DNA of 64,000 bases from Dermatophagoides farinae (taxonomy: Eukaryota; Arthropoda; Arachnida; Sarcoptiformes; Pyroglyphidae): NCBI RefSeq assembly GCF_024713945.1, contig NC_134680.1:6507501-6571500 (forward strand), read 5' to 3'. The notes under the pieces are model-generated. The model was not told where the DNA came from. It did no database searches and saw only the letters and a list, made by a program, of their open reading frames with translations. A program made the position numbers and the translations under genes. Shown here piece by piece: positions 44,691 through 58,617 of the stretch (position 1 is its first letter; every line of letters begins with the position of its first letter).

Positions 44691-47267
44691 TCATTAATTG
44701 ACAAACTGACAAAAAATCATGATTCCTGAAACTATCTGTGAATAAGAAATGGGAAAAAAAAACTTTGCCATATCCATGTTTTCAATTTCACGAAAACAAT
44801 ACGATAATGGCAATGAAAGAAGTGAAAAAAAACTTTTCAATTTAACACTTTTCCGCCCATCCATTCATCAATCATACACACACTTTTCATTTGAAAAAAA
44901 AGGATTTAAAACTGCACACACACACACACACACAGCACATCACTTAGGCGTGGAAACGAATAAAAAAGAAATGAAATGAAATTGGAAAAATCTCAATCAT
45001 CGGCAAAAAAAAAAAAATAAAAGATGAAGAATGAGCTGAAAAAAAATTGATCCGAAAGTGAAACATTTAAGAAAAATTTAATTTCAATTCGTTCAATCCA
45101 TCATCATCATCATCATCATCAAGAATCATGTGAAAGATCATGAAAAATTCAACGACAATTTTCACTTTTGGATTTTCGATTCTAAAACACTGAACTGTAG
45201 TGAACACACACACACAAACATTGGATGTAACCAAAACGAAATGAAATATTTTCAGCTGCCTATAGTTGCTGCACATGTGTTGAATTTCTCATCATCCATC
45301 CAACAATGATGACAACAACAATTGATCAAATCGAATGTGTGTTTTTTTTTTGTATTTTCAAATTTCGATTTTTTCCATTATTATTATTTGAATGATAAAC
45401 TCTACAAACGAGTTTCTGAAAGTTTTTGGAAATAACAATTTTCAATTTCTTCGTTTTATTTTTTTACTGAAACCATCTTCAAAACCATTTGATCATCGAA
45501 TTGAATCATAGAATTCGATTGAATTGAAAGAAATAGAAAAAAAATTTTTTTTTTAATATTAAATCGAGATTCGTTTTTTTTTTGCACAATGTCGATTCGT
45601 CTGATTCCTAGCTAGAATCTACAAAATAAATTCTGTAAATTTGAAAAAAATACACACATATTTTCACTATAAAAAAAACAGACAAACAAACAATTTTATT
45701 TCACTTTCAAGCCAATAATAATCATCGTCATATGGTGTAGAAGAAATTTTGAATTTAATTAAATTCCCAGAAAATTTCTTGGCCCCTTCGTCTCTCTTTC
45801 TCTCTCTCTCTCTCTCTCTTGTTGTTTACCTATGTGTTATATTTATGATTTCCAAGAAATTTTTCCATATCTGATTCAAAATATGAACATAACAACAACA
45901 CATTCTGTTACTATTTTTTTTATATGTGTGTGTGTGTTTATGTGTTGTGGAGACGAAATTGAAAATTTGAAATCATTTTTTTTTTTTTTTTTTTGGTTTG
46001 AAGCACGTATTTGCCGTCATCACTTGATGTGGACGTGTGCACCTGTGTTTCAAATCAAATGTTTATTTTTTTTTTTTTGATTTAATTTCAAAACATCAAA
46101 ACACATAAAGCACGTATTTACTGCTGAACCCGAAAACCCAGCAAAAAAATATGATCCACATCAAGCATAGAGTGGTCTTTTGTTGTTGTTGTTGTTTTCG
46201 ATAAATCGATTTTGGTGTAGTGGTGATGATGATGATGACCTGAAATACTTGGGTTTTTTCTTGTTATCATGGAATGTTTTTTTTGTTCTCTCATTTCCAT
46301 TCATTATTCTGCACATGTTGTAATGTGGATAGATGGAACTAAAAAATCGATAAATTTGAAATTCAAATTATCATCATCATCATCATCATTATATTATTGT
46401 CATTCATTCAAAGTGACAATCGAATTATGCAATTTATCCAATTATCGTCATCATCATCATCATCAACATCGACATTCGTTTTCTGTACACACAATTTTTG
46501 TCTTGTCATTATTATTCTGTCAATTTATTTTGATTCAATTCAAATTCGTTTGATTTTCACTCATTCACATTGTTTCATTCATATTGAATATATTCATTAT
46601 TATTATTGGTGGATGTATCAAAATTGATTGTAAGCTGCTAAACATAACACAACACTTTGCATTTCATTAAGTGAAAATATGCATAAAAATAATCACTGTG
46701 TGTGTGTGTATGTCGAAATACCAATGAGAAATCATTTTCAGTGCTGTTGATGGGCGTTACTTCATGTTTTTTTTTCTAAGTTGGCGTGTACAAAGTGTTT
46801 TCAGAGGGAAAACAAAAACAAACAAAATCAGATTGATTTGCATGAATAATCTCTCTCTCTCTCTATTCCCCGTTGCTATTGATGTTGAAAATCTTTTGCT
46901 CCCATTTTTGTTGTTGTTGTTGTTGTTGTTATTGTTGTAAAATTCATTTATTCATTTCTTTTGCATAATATGAGCAAATAAAATTGAAAAAAAAATTCCA
47001 AATCGCAATAAAATATAAAAATCAAAAAAAAAAAAAAAAAACAAATTGCAAACGATTCCAATCAAATCTATAAAAAAAAGAAGAAAATCAACGACCCAGA
47101 TCTAGAATCAGAATAGAAAAACAAAACAAAACAAAACCAAAAAAAAAAAAAAAAAACATTTCGAATCCAATTTAAAATGAAAATTCCGATTCATGCTAAT
47201 TTATTTTTTTCACTCGACGATAAATTCTTGTTTTTTATTTTCTACAATCACAGATGTGTATGTGTGC

Positions 47268-47298
<31 letters not shown>

Positions 47299-50200
47299 CT
47301 CGTCGAAAAAAAAACATTGATGAAAATGATAAGGTCAATGAATGCAATGAAGGACAACAAATAACGAATAAAACCAAATTTTGATCAAGCGAAAAAGTTT
47401 TCTTTTTTTTTCATTGCTTGAAAAAAAAATCAATTTGATTGCTATTGCTGCTGCTGCAAGGTCGCCATACGGTTGGTGTTTGTCGTTGTTGTAGCTAACC
47501 GTTGCAATAACCGCAAAAAGTTTTTTGCACATTTTCATTGGTTTTTTTTAAAAAAAAGTTCAGTGTGCATTGCATTCCTGATAATATATATCGTACACTT
47601 ATTATTATTCGATCAACGTTCATCTGTCATTCATATAGAATAATATAGAATCGATCACAATCATCAAGAATAAATGAGAAAAATGAAAAATGAAATTTTT
47701 TCATATTAATTTATCGATTTTTCACCATTTTAAATGGAAAATCGATATATAGTTTATATACCTGTATGTGTGTTTATGAAAGTTTTTTTTGTTGTTGTGG
47801 TTGTTGTTGTTGTTGTTGTTTATAAGTCAAATGACTCACAACGACAATTCTCTATTTGTCAATCGATATTGCTTCATTTCATGTGATGAAAAAAAAAAAA
47901 AAAATAATATGGAATGATTTCCAACAAGAAAAAAAAACAAACAATAATTTTCAAAAGATAAAAACGAAAACCTAAAAAAAAAGTTCAAGTATTGTTTGTG
48001 TGTGTGTGTGTGCGGTAATAACCGAAAAACGTCTAGTAATCGAAAGATTGAAAGTACAGAATATATTCATTGAGAATAATCTGCACACACTCTGGTTATA
48101 TGTGTGTTATATAGAATCATGATGGTAATCATTTTACCGGATATGGTAGTAGCATAGATTCTGTTTTTCTTTCTCTTTCTCTCTCTAGATGATGTTGATA
48201 TTGATTATTTTCTATGGCACATTTGGGCGCAAAATCTTTATTTTATCAGTGTGTATTTTTTTTTTGTTGTAGGTAAACATTTGGAATAGAATTGTATAAA
48301 CACACATACACACACACACACAAACACCGAGAGAGAGACCATAAGGTTCTTTTTTATATAATTTTTTCCATTCATTGTTGGTGTGTTGGTTTTATCGGAC
48401 ACACACACACACACATCGACCACACAACGTACAATAATTGGTCGATGAAAAAATATCTTCGAATATGAATGAAACCATATCTTGTTTGTTTCTTCATTCA
48501 TTCACTTTCTTTATATTGTAATGTTTGCGCGCCAAAAAAAAAAAAAAAATCTGATTGGTTTTTGTTTCTTTTTTTTTGAAATTGAAATTTTTTGTTTTGT
48601 TTTTTGAATTTTCCTGTTCATCACCATCATCATCGGATTTTTGTGTGTGTATGTGTGTTTTTCAGTGTGTTTTTAATTTTTCTTCGTTTTCCAAGTGTGT
48701 GGTTTTTGTTTTTGTTTTTTTTTTAGTTTTTTTTTGTCGTTGTCGTTGACGTTGGCAATATCAAACTTTTGTTTTATTTTTAAAAAATTGATTTCGAATA
48801 TATTGCAAACATCGCCTCTTCCAAGACATTAAAATAAACAATTTCATTTCATTTTTTTGGCTAAATTTCAATTAAAATTGTATCGATTCTGCTACTGCTA
48901 CGGCTGAAAATACATTTGATGACCAATTGAAAATCTTCATTCATTTCACGAAGCTTTTATTTATCTGTCTGTCTCTGTTGTTCATTCTCATCCAAATCAA
49001 TTTTATGGATGTGTGGGCAACAACAACAACAACAACAACAGCAATTTTTTTCATTCATTCATTCTGTATTTTTGTCATCAATTAATCACCAGGCAATTTT
49101 TGTCAAACTAAACAGATTTTGTTTTTTCATCCATTTATTTACACAATAAAATTCTATGCTCACCATTGAATGAAAATTGAAGAGATTTGTCGGTGTTTGT
49201 GTGTGTGTGTATGTTCCGGTATTGTTGAATTTCGTGAAAATTTTCTTCTTGTCATCATCATTTGTCATTATTAATCACCATTATCCATGTGTATTACATT
49301 TTCGAAAATAAACACACACACACAATCGATCGATCGATCGATCGATTAATCAATCAATCAAATTGATAGAAAATTTTTTAGTTAGTTACATATTAACCGA
49401 CAATCGACAGAAGAAAAAAAAATACAACAAGAATTAATGATGATGATGATGATGACAAACTTCAACATTTATCACTAATCGATACAATCGATTGTTTTGG
49501 CCTATATTTTTTTTGGTGCTTCTCATAAACAAGGTGCTTATTTGTATCATCATCATCATCATCAAGAATCAATTTATTAACCAACTGCTGCTGCTGCTGC
49601 ATCAGTAAATTTTATCGGAAGAAAAAGTTTGAAACAATCAACTTGATATATAAAAAAAATATCGATTCAATTAATATAAAATTCAACCGATAACGTCGAC
49701 GACGACGAAGAATTATCATATTGTGCAGTGGGATTGTCATCTATCGATTCAATTATCGATTTGATTATTGATTGATTTTTTTCTCTTCTTGTTGTTGTTG
49801 TTGTTGTCGTCGTTGAAATTTAATCACCGGAAATATTTCATTCATTCAGTCGATAAACATAAATAGCAATATATTTATTTCCATTTCAAGAAAATCTTGT
49901 CTCAAAAAAAAGGCTGGAACGATATCGGGGTAGCTAGCAAAAAAAAATTCCATATTTCAATTCTGTACATGAATGTTATCTGATTACACACACACACACA
50001 CACACACATACATGAGTCATTTTGGATCATTTATAACCAAAAGTAAAAGCTTTTTCATAAATTGAAAATCAACCGAAATAAAAAAAAACAAAAAATTTTC
50101 TCCTCCTTCTCCTTCTCTTCAAATTCTTTCGTTTTTGGAAATTCACGAATTCCATAATTCCAATTCCGGTCGATAACCACCACCACCACCACCACCACCA

Positions 50201-51089
50201 CCACTACTACTACTGCTACTACCTCCATTTTCTTCATCAATATTTCCGTATAAACAACAACAACAACAACAAAAAACAACCATCAATGACAATCAGATGA
50301 ATTTTTATTTTGTTTCAATTGAATTGAATGATGATGATGATGATTTTCAATCTTTAAATGTCAAATCATTTTGATGAAGAAAATAAAAAAAAAATCGAGA
50401 CAATTATTCATTCTTGATCTCTGTGTACGAGAAAAATCCCAAATTCAATTGTGGCCGAAAAAAAATATTTTTGGAGACGAAATGAAAAAAAAAATAAAAT
50501 AACAGCCAACTAATGTCCATTAAATAAATTCCACAGCAATCAATGCAAGCAAAAAAGATTTATCATTTATGTTTCAAGTTTCTAAAGAAAAAAAAAATTC
50601 TCTCATCCGATAGACAAATTGATCCTGATCATCGTTAATGGGCCCATCACCAATAACAGAAAAAAAATGTGCTCTAATGAACAACAACAACAACAGCAGC
50701 AGCAACAACAACAACAACAACAGGCAGAGAAAAACATCTTAATTTTTCATTTTCTCGTCCATAAATAAATCCATAAAAGTGAAAAAAAAACGAGAAAAAA
50801 AAACCATTTGACAAAACGTCAACAAGATAATTTCAAAGAATTTCTCTGAATTCTTTTTATTTTTTTTTTTTGGCTCAACTTGATTTTTTTTTTGTTCTTG
50901 CAACATTTCACAAATAGCAATAAATAAAATTCAGAAATTCAGAAATGAAATGAAATCATTACACATATCACACACACACAGAGAAGAAGAAAATGAATTT
51001 GTGATATAGCCGAAAAACTTGGAAAAATTCAATTTATTTTTTGTTCAAAACGAAAAATTCTGAAATTCTACAAAAAAAAAAATCAAAAA

Positions 51090-51811
51090 ATGCAACGAAT
51101 ACGTGATACATTTCGACGTCGTGGTGGTACCAGTGGTGGCGGTGGTAATGAACAACGACAATCACAAGCACCATCATCATCATCATCATCAATGATAATT
51201 GGTTCATCAGAATCATCATCAACATCATCGACATCATCACCGGCTGCTATAATTACTACAACTGGTTATTATTCTTCTACTACACCATCAACATTAGAAC
51301 AACAAGCTAAAGCGGAAGCTTGTAGACAACAGAATAGACATCGGCGTCAAATGTTATTGTTACAACAACAGCAACAACAACAACAAAAAATAATGAAAAA
51401 ACATCAACATTATCGTAATAATAGTGGAAGTAATGGTGGTGGTGGTGGTGGTGGAAGTTTATACGGTGGCGCTAATATCGGAAGCGGCGGAAATATTCAT
51501 ACTGGATTTAGTAGTAGTACAAATTCAACGCCAACACATTTAGCATCATCAATTGGATCTGGTCATCAATCATCATCACAACAATCATCACCATCACATT
51601 CATATACTGAAGAAATTATTACCGGAATTGGAAACACTGCTGGCACTACCAGTGGTGGTGGGGGTGGTGTTGGTGTTAGTAGTAGTGGTGGTGGTGGTGG
51701 CAGTGGTAATTTCTGGTGTAGTACAGGTGGTATATATCCATATGATATGACAATGACAATGATGATTGAACCAAGACGTGATGTACAACAAATTCAGCAA
51801 CAACAATATCG

Positions 51812-51842
<31 letters not shown>

Positions 51843-52550
51843 CCACAATCAACATCATCAACACCATCGCCATTAAAATTATCATCGTCATCAACAATAA
51901 TCGATAATGATGATGATGATAATCAGCATCATTTTAATTTTGAAATTAATAATGATCAATCAAATAGTAATAATAATGAAATGATGAAAACGTGCCTTAA
52001 TAATAATAATAAAACGAATGATGTAATAATTACTGGTGGTAGTGGTAATGATGGAACACTAATTATTGATGAATATCAACAAAAATCAATCAATACAAAG
52101 CAATTAATGGTGGATATTCAATCAACAAAAATCGATTATTCAACACCATCATCATCATTATCATTGCAGGTACCATATAATAAAATACGTTCAGCATCAT
52201 TTGATGATTCACGTCAAGTGGTTCCAAATGGTGGTGGCGGCTTATATGTACCACAAGATGCGCGTAATGTAAGATCAAAATCATTTGATCATTCAGCCAC
52301 TATGTATTCAAATGGAAATCCATCACAACCTCAGCCACCAATTCAACAGACAATGAATAAATCACAAACAATAATAAATTCTGATGTTACGAATCGTTCA
52401 ACAATGACAAGCAATATGATGATGAATAAACGTAGTGATTCTAATGCTTCCAATACATCAACAGCATCAACGGTGGTTACATTTTTAGATGTACCAAAAT
52501 GGAAATTATTGATACGACGATCATCAGCTACCAATAATCAACAACAACAG

Positions 52551-52588
<38 letters not shown>

Positions 52589-53455
52589 ACAACAACAACA
52601 ACAACAACAATCCTCAACAACAACAAATTCCAATTCTTCCAATGATTATTATTCGCAATTATCATTAATGTGTAAAGACTGTATTCACTGTCAATATATG
52701 TATGAATTGATTCAAGAACAACAACAACAGCTGCAGCAGCAGCAACAAAGATTGCCTACTGTTGATGAATACGGTAGATCAATATCACCACAATCAGAAT
52801 CGATTGATGATGATCAAAATTCACCATCATCAGACCATTCATCATATAATGATGATGATTCATCACAACAACAACAACAACAACAGCTACAACAGCAACA
52901 AATTCATCAAATTCTAACTACAGAATCATCAACGGATTCAAAACGTTCATTAGATCGTACCGAAAGTAATGGCACTGTTGGTCAATTAGAAGCAATGGAT
53001 GAATTTGATGTTGATGAATTTATTGAACCAATTGAAGGTCTACCAATTGTAACATTGTGTCCACCAGAATTATCAATAACTGATACTGCTACTACTAGTA
53101 CTGGCAGTAGTGGTGGTGTTAGTGGTGTTGGTGGTGATAGTAATTGTAATAATAATAATGATGGCTATAATATACAACAAATCAATAATGGTATCGATGA
53201 AGAAGATGATGATAATGGTTCCGGTATCACAGTGGTATCGTTAGAAGTACCTATAATGGGACAAAATTCATCAAAACAATCACGATCAGCATCAGTAGAT
53301 TCACCATATCTATTACAGGTGCCTAAACGTGATGATATTGAAGTTGGTGAAGGGCCACCAAAAGCTCGATCAAAATCAGTGGATATTGTATTGCCAACAC
53401 GACCAGGTGGTCCATATCTTTTGATACCACCACGACATCCACCAACAACAACAAA
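51090..53455 (+). CDS. rdgA: N-terminal exon of an RdgA-type (DGK zeta/iota class) diacylglycerol kinase (partial)
   Basis: Encodes about 788 residues from the ATG at 51,090 (in-frame TGA at 50,994 upstream) to a donor (AA followed by GTAAGT, 53,456). Identification rests on motifs shared with the long N-terminus of fly RdgA: MQRIRDTFRRRG at the start, repeated (L)xVP...RSxS(F/V)D units (RSASFDDSRQ about 366, VRSKSFDH about 394, LDVPKWKLLIRRSS about 461, RSASVDSPY about 732, ARSKSVDIVLPT about 759) and CKDCIHCQYMYE (about 528). RdgA phosphorylates diacylglycerol to phosphatidic acid in photoreceptor and neuronal phosphoinositide signalling. The C1 zinc fingers, catalytic domain and ankyrin repeats are not in the window and must be encoded downstream. 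Lineage-specific polyQ (24 Gln at about 484-507), poly-Gly and poly-Ser inserts inflate the exon. Confidence 0.75.
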
Positions 53456-56400
53456 GTAAGTTACATTTCAATGCACACACCTACACACAGTCATTAATTT
53501 ACAAATGACAGCGGAAAAGAAAATCATTTTTCAATTTACATGGAAAATTGTCTCGAACAATGCATGCGGAAATTATTTTGTTCATTTTAAAAATTTAATT
53601 CTCAAAAATCTTTCTACAGCAAACGTTATAATAGTGGGAATGAGAAAATTTCCCGAAATTAAAAAAAAAAATTTACATCAATATGACAGTTTGACTGGAA
53701 CATTTTTTCAATTTGTTTTTTTTCTGGTCGTGTCAATTTTGATATTTTTTAAATTTTTCTCCCTCACACACACACAAGTTATCATTTTCATGTGTAATCA
53801 CCAACCACGGATTGTCTTATAAATAATTCAAAAAATTTTTTTTTTTTTGTGTTTTTTTGTCATTTTTGATTCTTGAACATGACAAAAACAAAACAAAAAA
53901 AAAAATTCCATTGAAACAAAAAATATGTTCAATTTTTTTGACTGATTGAGAATCATAATTTTTTTTTCGAGTACATTTATTCCCGGGAAAATTTTTCCCA
54001 TTGAAAATTGACAGCAGTGTGAAGGAACAAAAAAAAAAATTCTGTTCATTTGGACATCTCATTGGTTTGACATCGTCATCATTTTTTCATTAGAATTGCC
54101 AATCATATGATAATGTGGTATTTTTTTTTTGTTTGTTGACACTAGAAACGATTGCAGATCGTGTGGTCAGGTTTTTGAATTGAAAAAAATTTTTTTCCCA
54201 TTTTTTTTCGTTGAAAATCGGATTATGGTCATTCTGTGTTCTTGTGCGTGTGGCCATCCATTTAAAAAAAATCCTATAAAAAGTAACCAATGAATATCCA
54301 ATAACAACAACAAAAACACCGCTAATATGAATGAATTTGGCCAAGATTTGGCCAAAATTTAAATTCCATGTATACATTTCCGGATAAATTTATTCAAATT
54401 TTTTTTTATATATATATATTCAATGCTCAAAGAGAAAAAAAAGAGATTTAAAAGGAAAAATAATCGCCCATTTTGCAAACAACCATTCTGCTGACCAACA
54501 ACAACGGCAAAATAAATTCAAAATTGAAAAAAAATAAATGATAATGGATGATCAATCACTATTTTCATTCATTTGTAATGTAAATGAAAATTCAAACGAT
54601 AATCTTGCACAAGTGATAATGTTTTTTTTTGTTTGAATGAATTAATGAATTTTGAAAAAAAAGAGAGAAAAAGACATTAATTTTAATCATCAAGAGTGTG
54701 GATGCTTGTGTCATAACAACAACAACAATGATGATGAGATAATCAACTGAAAATTTTGAAAGAATGGGAAAAAATAATGAATTCAAAACAAACAAACAAA
54801 CAAACAGACAAGAATCGATTGAAGTTGTTTATGAAAGGAATCTGGTGGAAAAATGTACCAGAAATGAAAATGAAAAAAAAAATTCTCTGCATTTTTAATG
54901 AGCGCAAATGAATGATTTGAAAATGGAAATTTAATTTTTGCATTAAAATTAATTTTTTTTTCTATTTTTTGGTTGAATGCAATTAATTCTCGTTTGACCT
55001 TTTCTATAGAACAAAAAAAAATTTCCGAAAAGTTTTTTCCCGAAAACTTTTCCTCTTGTCATAGATGAACAGACAGACAAACAAACAAACAAACAAAAAA
55101 GTTTTCCATTCACGAATAACTTTTTTTTTCAATTGTCATTCTGCATTCGTAAATAATTCATGCAGCAATCAATTTTTTTAGTCTTCCATTTCCAATGAAT
55201 TTTCTTTCTTTCTATGTATCGAAATTCTTTCAATTCAATAAATTTTCAAGAATATGTATGGTAATTATTCACAATCACTACACGATTCAATAATTTTGAT
55301 TTATATAAATATCAGGAAAGGAAAAAAATTTTCAATTTTTTCAAACAAACGAATGAAAAAAAAAACCAAAATTCTTCAAGTCACCAGGTTTTTTTTTCTC
55401 ATTTTGATTCTAGGGAATTTGATGAACATTGATGATGGTGTAGTGAAAAAAATTAACGGGAGAAAAAGAGAAAGCCAAATGCAATTCGGGAATTTCAAAA
55501 TTCCCGAATTGCCAAGATTATGTGTGTAATTTTTGGAACGAAAAAAAAAATCATTCGTCGTCATCATCATCGTTGTATTTAATGATGATGATGACGATGA
55601 TGATGATGATATTAAAAATTAATTTGAAACAAATGACAACAAAAGACAACGCCCATTTATGAATGATAAGAAATAGGTATCGCTAGCGGTTTATGTTTCT
55701 ATTTGTGTGTGTATATGTGTGTTTGTGGAAATCATCATCATTTCACAATGACAATTTCACCGACATTGATGATGATGATGATGATGACGATGATGATGGA
55801 TTGCATGATATTGCAATTTTATTTCTCATTTTTTTCCCAATAAATAATTCACTGTCATTTATATGATTATGATGACGGTGATGATGATGATGATAATTTG
55901 ATGATTTCCGTTTTTGGATTTTGTTTTGCTTTGTTTTTTGGAGTACTTTTTTTTATCGATGATAAAATTAACTTAATGATTGATCAATAATAAAACACAG
56001 GTAAAATGTCAAATGTCAACTGTAATAAATGGATAGAAAGAAAAAAAAACTTGACCAAATAAAACAGTGGACGCCCATTTTTTTTCCAGTTTTCCAAGAA
56101 TATTCTACTTTCAATTTTTCAATAGAAAATCAAAGAAAATTGGCTTGACGAGTAAATTGTCACGTGTGTGTTTGTGTGTGTGTGTGTATTTGTGAGGTAA
56201 CGAAAAACAAAAACAAAAAACCAAAAAAAAAAAATTTGCACATAAATTACACCCATTAAAAACGGGTGGAAACCAGAAATTTTTTTTTTCGTTTTGTTTT
56301 GTTTTTTTTGTTGATTTAGAATTTCAAATTCAATGATTCCGTTCATATACACTATGACGTTTTCATTGTTTTTGTTTTGATTCCCTCCTCAAATCGTCGT

Positions 56401-58617
56401 CGTCGTCGTCGTCGTCGTCATTGTGTTGCCTGTTGCATGTGGTGATGTGTGTGTTTTTATAAGAAAACAAAACAAACAAAAAAAATCGTATGAGAAACAA
56501 AAAAAAAACCGATAAAAATACTTGTCAGTTTTCAATTTTCCTGGTGATGATCATTATGATGATGATGTAATCCAGAAAAAAAACTCCACTCAATCCGTGG
56601 TAACCATTGATAACCAAAAAAAAAATCCATGGATCAATCCACTTGTCATTTGTTGTTGCTTCACACAGATTATTGCCAAATTTTGTTGATGTTTGACTGA
56701 GTTGAAACAAGAAAAAAGCCAAAAAGAAAATCGATTGATTGAGATATATAAATAAATAATAAATGCAACAGTGAGAAATCATCATACAATTAACTGGCGA
56801 CCTTGTCATTTTAAATATTTTGAAAATCATTATCATCATCATCATCATTTTACAAATCAACCGCTTTTTCTTATGAATCTTTATTGTGGTAATTTTTTTT
56901 CTCACAAATTTATTATCGATCTACGAATTGAATTTTTCTCCTTTTTTTTCACCACAGACTGTACACATCCTACCCTCCCCCGTATAAAAAAAGGTTCGAA
57001 CCGCATGTTTTTTTTACAGTTCTAAAAATTCGGTACGTTTTTTTTTGTTTGATTTTAAGTTTTTTTCCGATTTATTTTTGTTTTGTTTTTTGTTTTTCAT
57101 TTTTCATTTTAGCTTTACCATTCCAATTGTTTTTGTTTATTCATGATTTGTATTGGATGATTCAATTGAAACGAAAATCATTCCAATTTGCTCAATCAAC
57201 AAAGAAAAAACGTCCGTCAGTCCGTTTGTTTATATCCGCGAAAATTTAATTCTGCTCTCTTTTCCCCCCCCCCTGTTTCATTGTTGGTTATTTGAAATTC
57301 AAATTCGAATTTGAATTTGAATTTTTAAACCCACATCATCAGAAATTTTTTTTCTGTTTTGTTAATTTTTTTTTTTGGCCTTATTTTACGTCATCAAGAG
57401 TGTTATTGATTTTTCCCGTTTTTTGGAAAATATAACTGGACGGAAACAACAAAAAAAAATTTCCATCAAGAATGAGAATCAAATTATACGATTCTGAAAC
57501 AAAACGACTGAATCAATCTTTACTCTGCCATATGATGATGATGATGATAATGTGAATAACGTAGATTCAAAAAATAGAATCGCTACAATAATAACAACAA
57601 CAACAACAACCTACTACTACTACTACTATTATTATGAAGCAATGAAATCACAAATTCTTTTGAATGAAACATTAATTCAAAACATACGAAGAATCGTTGT
57701 TAAAATTCTTCCATCAAGTTCGATGAACTTTTCATCATTCAAACTTTTTTTTTTTTGGTCTCTATATACATACATGAAAGACGAGAATATAGAATACAGA
57801 ATTAAGGACGATCGAAATAATAAATAATAATAATGTGTGTGTGTGTGTTATGAATATTTATAATGAATATTTGTTGTTGTTGTTGTTGTTTTGGCAACCA
57901 AATCGAAATTTATTCTTGTCGTATTATTTATGATTATTATCATCATCATCATTATTTCCTGTCTATATTTGGTTGGACATCATTAAATGAATCATCAGAA
58001 TCAGAATAATATATAAAGAACAAAAAAAAGAAGAATAGAAAAAGAAAAGATTTTTGCACTTTGATTCAAATATATCGATAGTATCGTTCATTATTGTTAT
58101 TATCATCATCATCATCATTCTTTTTAATCATACAATCGATTTATTGAAATATTTCAAAACGGGAATATTTCTTTTTCTGATTCCATTTGAAAAAAATTTT
58201 TTGATTTTGGAAGAAAAAAATCAAACAAACAAGAAGCAAACACTACAATAATGATAAGAAGAAGAAGGAAAAGAAGAAAGAAAAACGAAATGCAAATGAA
58301 TCCATTTGAAACAAATTTTGTTGAATTTCTACAATAATAAAAAAAGAAAATTATATTTCATTTTGGATCGATGATTAATAGCCACTGCCAATTCGATTGA
58401 TTCAATTGGATATTTATGCAATTTTCAGTCAAGAATCGAGATTGATAATAATAATAAGTAATCTTCTGTGATATATTGCTCTTCTCTATTTTCGCACGAA
58501 TTGAAGAAAATTATTTTTTTATAAAAAAAATTTTTTGTTGTTGGAATCCATATATATCCAAATTATTATTTTGTTTTTATTTCGTACGAATAATAATAAT
58601 AAAAAAAACCGGAAGAA
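53456..58617. other. Long intron (or upstream region of the 58.6-kb exon)
   Basis: About 5.2 kb with poly-T/A, (GAT)n (55,577-55,610; 55,766-55,800), (CGT)n (56,396-56,420), (TG)n (56,165-56,186) and (CTA)n (57,609-57,630). A perfect 24-bp palindrome is at 57,295-57,318. A TATAAAA box near 56,982 is followed by GGTTCGAACC, but no exon follows. A 29-codon frame at 58,250-58,339 (ends NPFETNFVEFLQ) may be an upstream ORF of a transcript starting before the 58,618 ATG. No other gene is seen. Confidence 0.5.
57295..57318. repeat. Perfect 24-bp palindrome
   Basis: Two AAATTC units followed directly by two GAATTT units; the sequence equals its own reverse complement over all 24 bases. It can form a cruciform or a symmetric protein site, but in A+T-rich DNA it may be accidental. 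Confidence 0.7.

Larger units (their letters stand above)
38394..51089. other. Long intron or intergenic region, microsatellite-rich
   Basis: About 12.7 kb of A+T-rich DNA with (CAA)n, (GAT)n, (TG)n, (CA)n (41,674-41,700), (CCA)n (50,177-50,205), (ATCG)n (49,326-49,346) and poly-T (39,688-39,708; 44,377-44,402). Three spots stand out and are treated separately: a coding-like 145-bp stretch at 40,255, a candidate exon at 42,069-42,213, and a cluster of CTCF-like elements at 44,524-44,690. I see no other convincing exon. The largest - strand frames follow repeat tracts. Confidence 0.5.

Noticed and set aside
47335-47538. - strand 67-codon frame starting MKMCKKLFAVIATVSYNNDK
   Set aside because: Only the first 40 codons look protein-like, with a (GCA)n run; the rest is poly-A/T translation and there is no other support.
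49575-49645. PTAAAAASVNFIGRKSLKQS followed by a stop, looking like a protein C-terminus
   Set aside because: A TAA lies directly upstream in frame and no acceptor AG separates them; the alanines come from a (CTG)n run.
56980-57015. GGTTCGAACC resembling a tRNA T-loop/B box after TATAAAA
   Set aside because: No A box, anticodon stem or acceptor pairing can be built in the preceding 60 bases; the motif is just a short palindrome.
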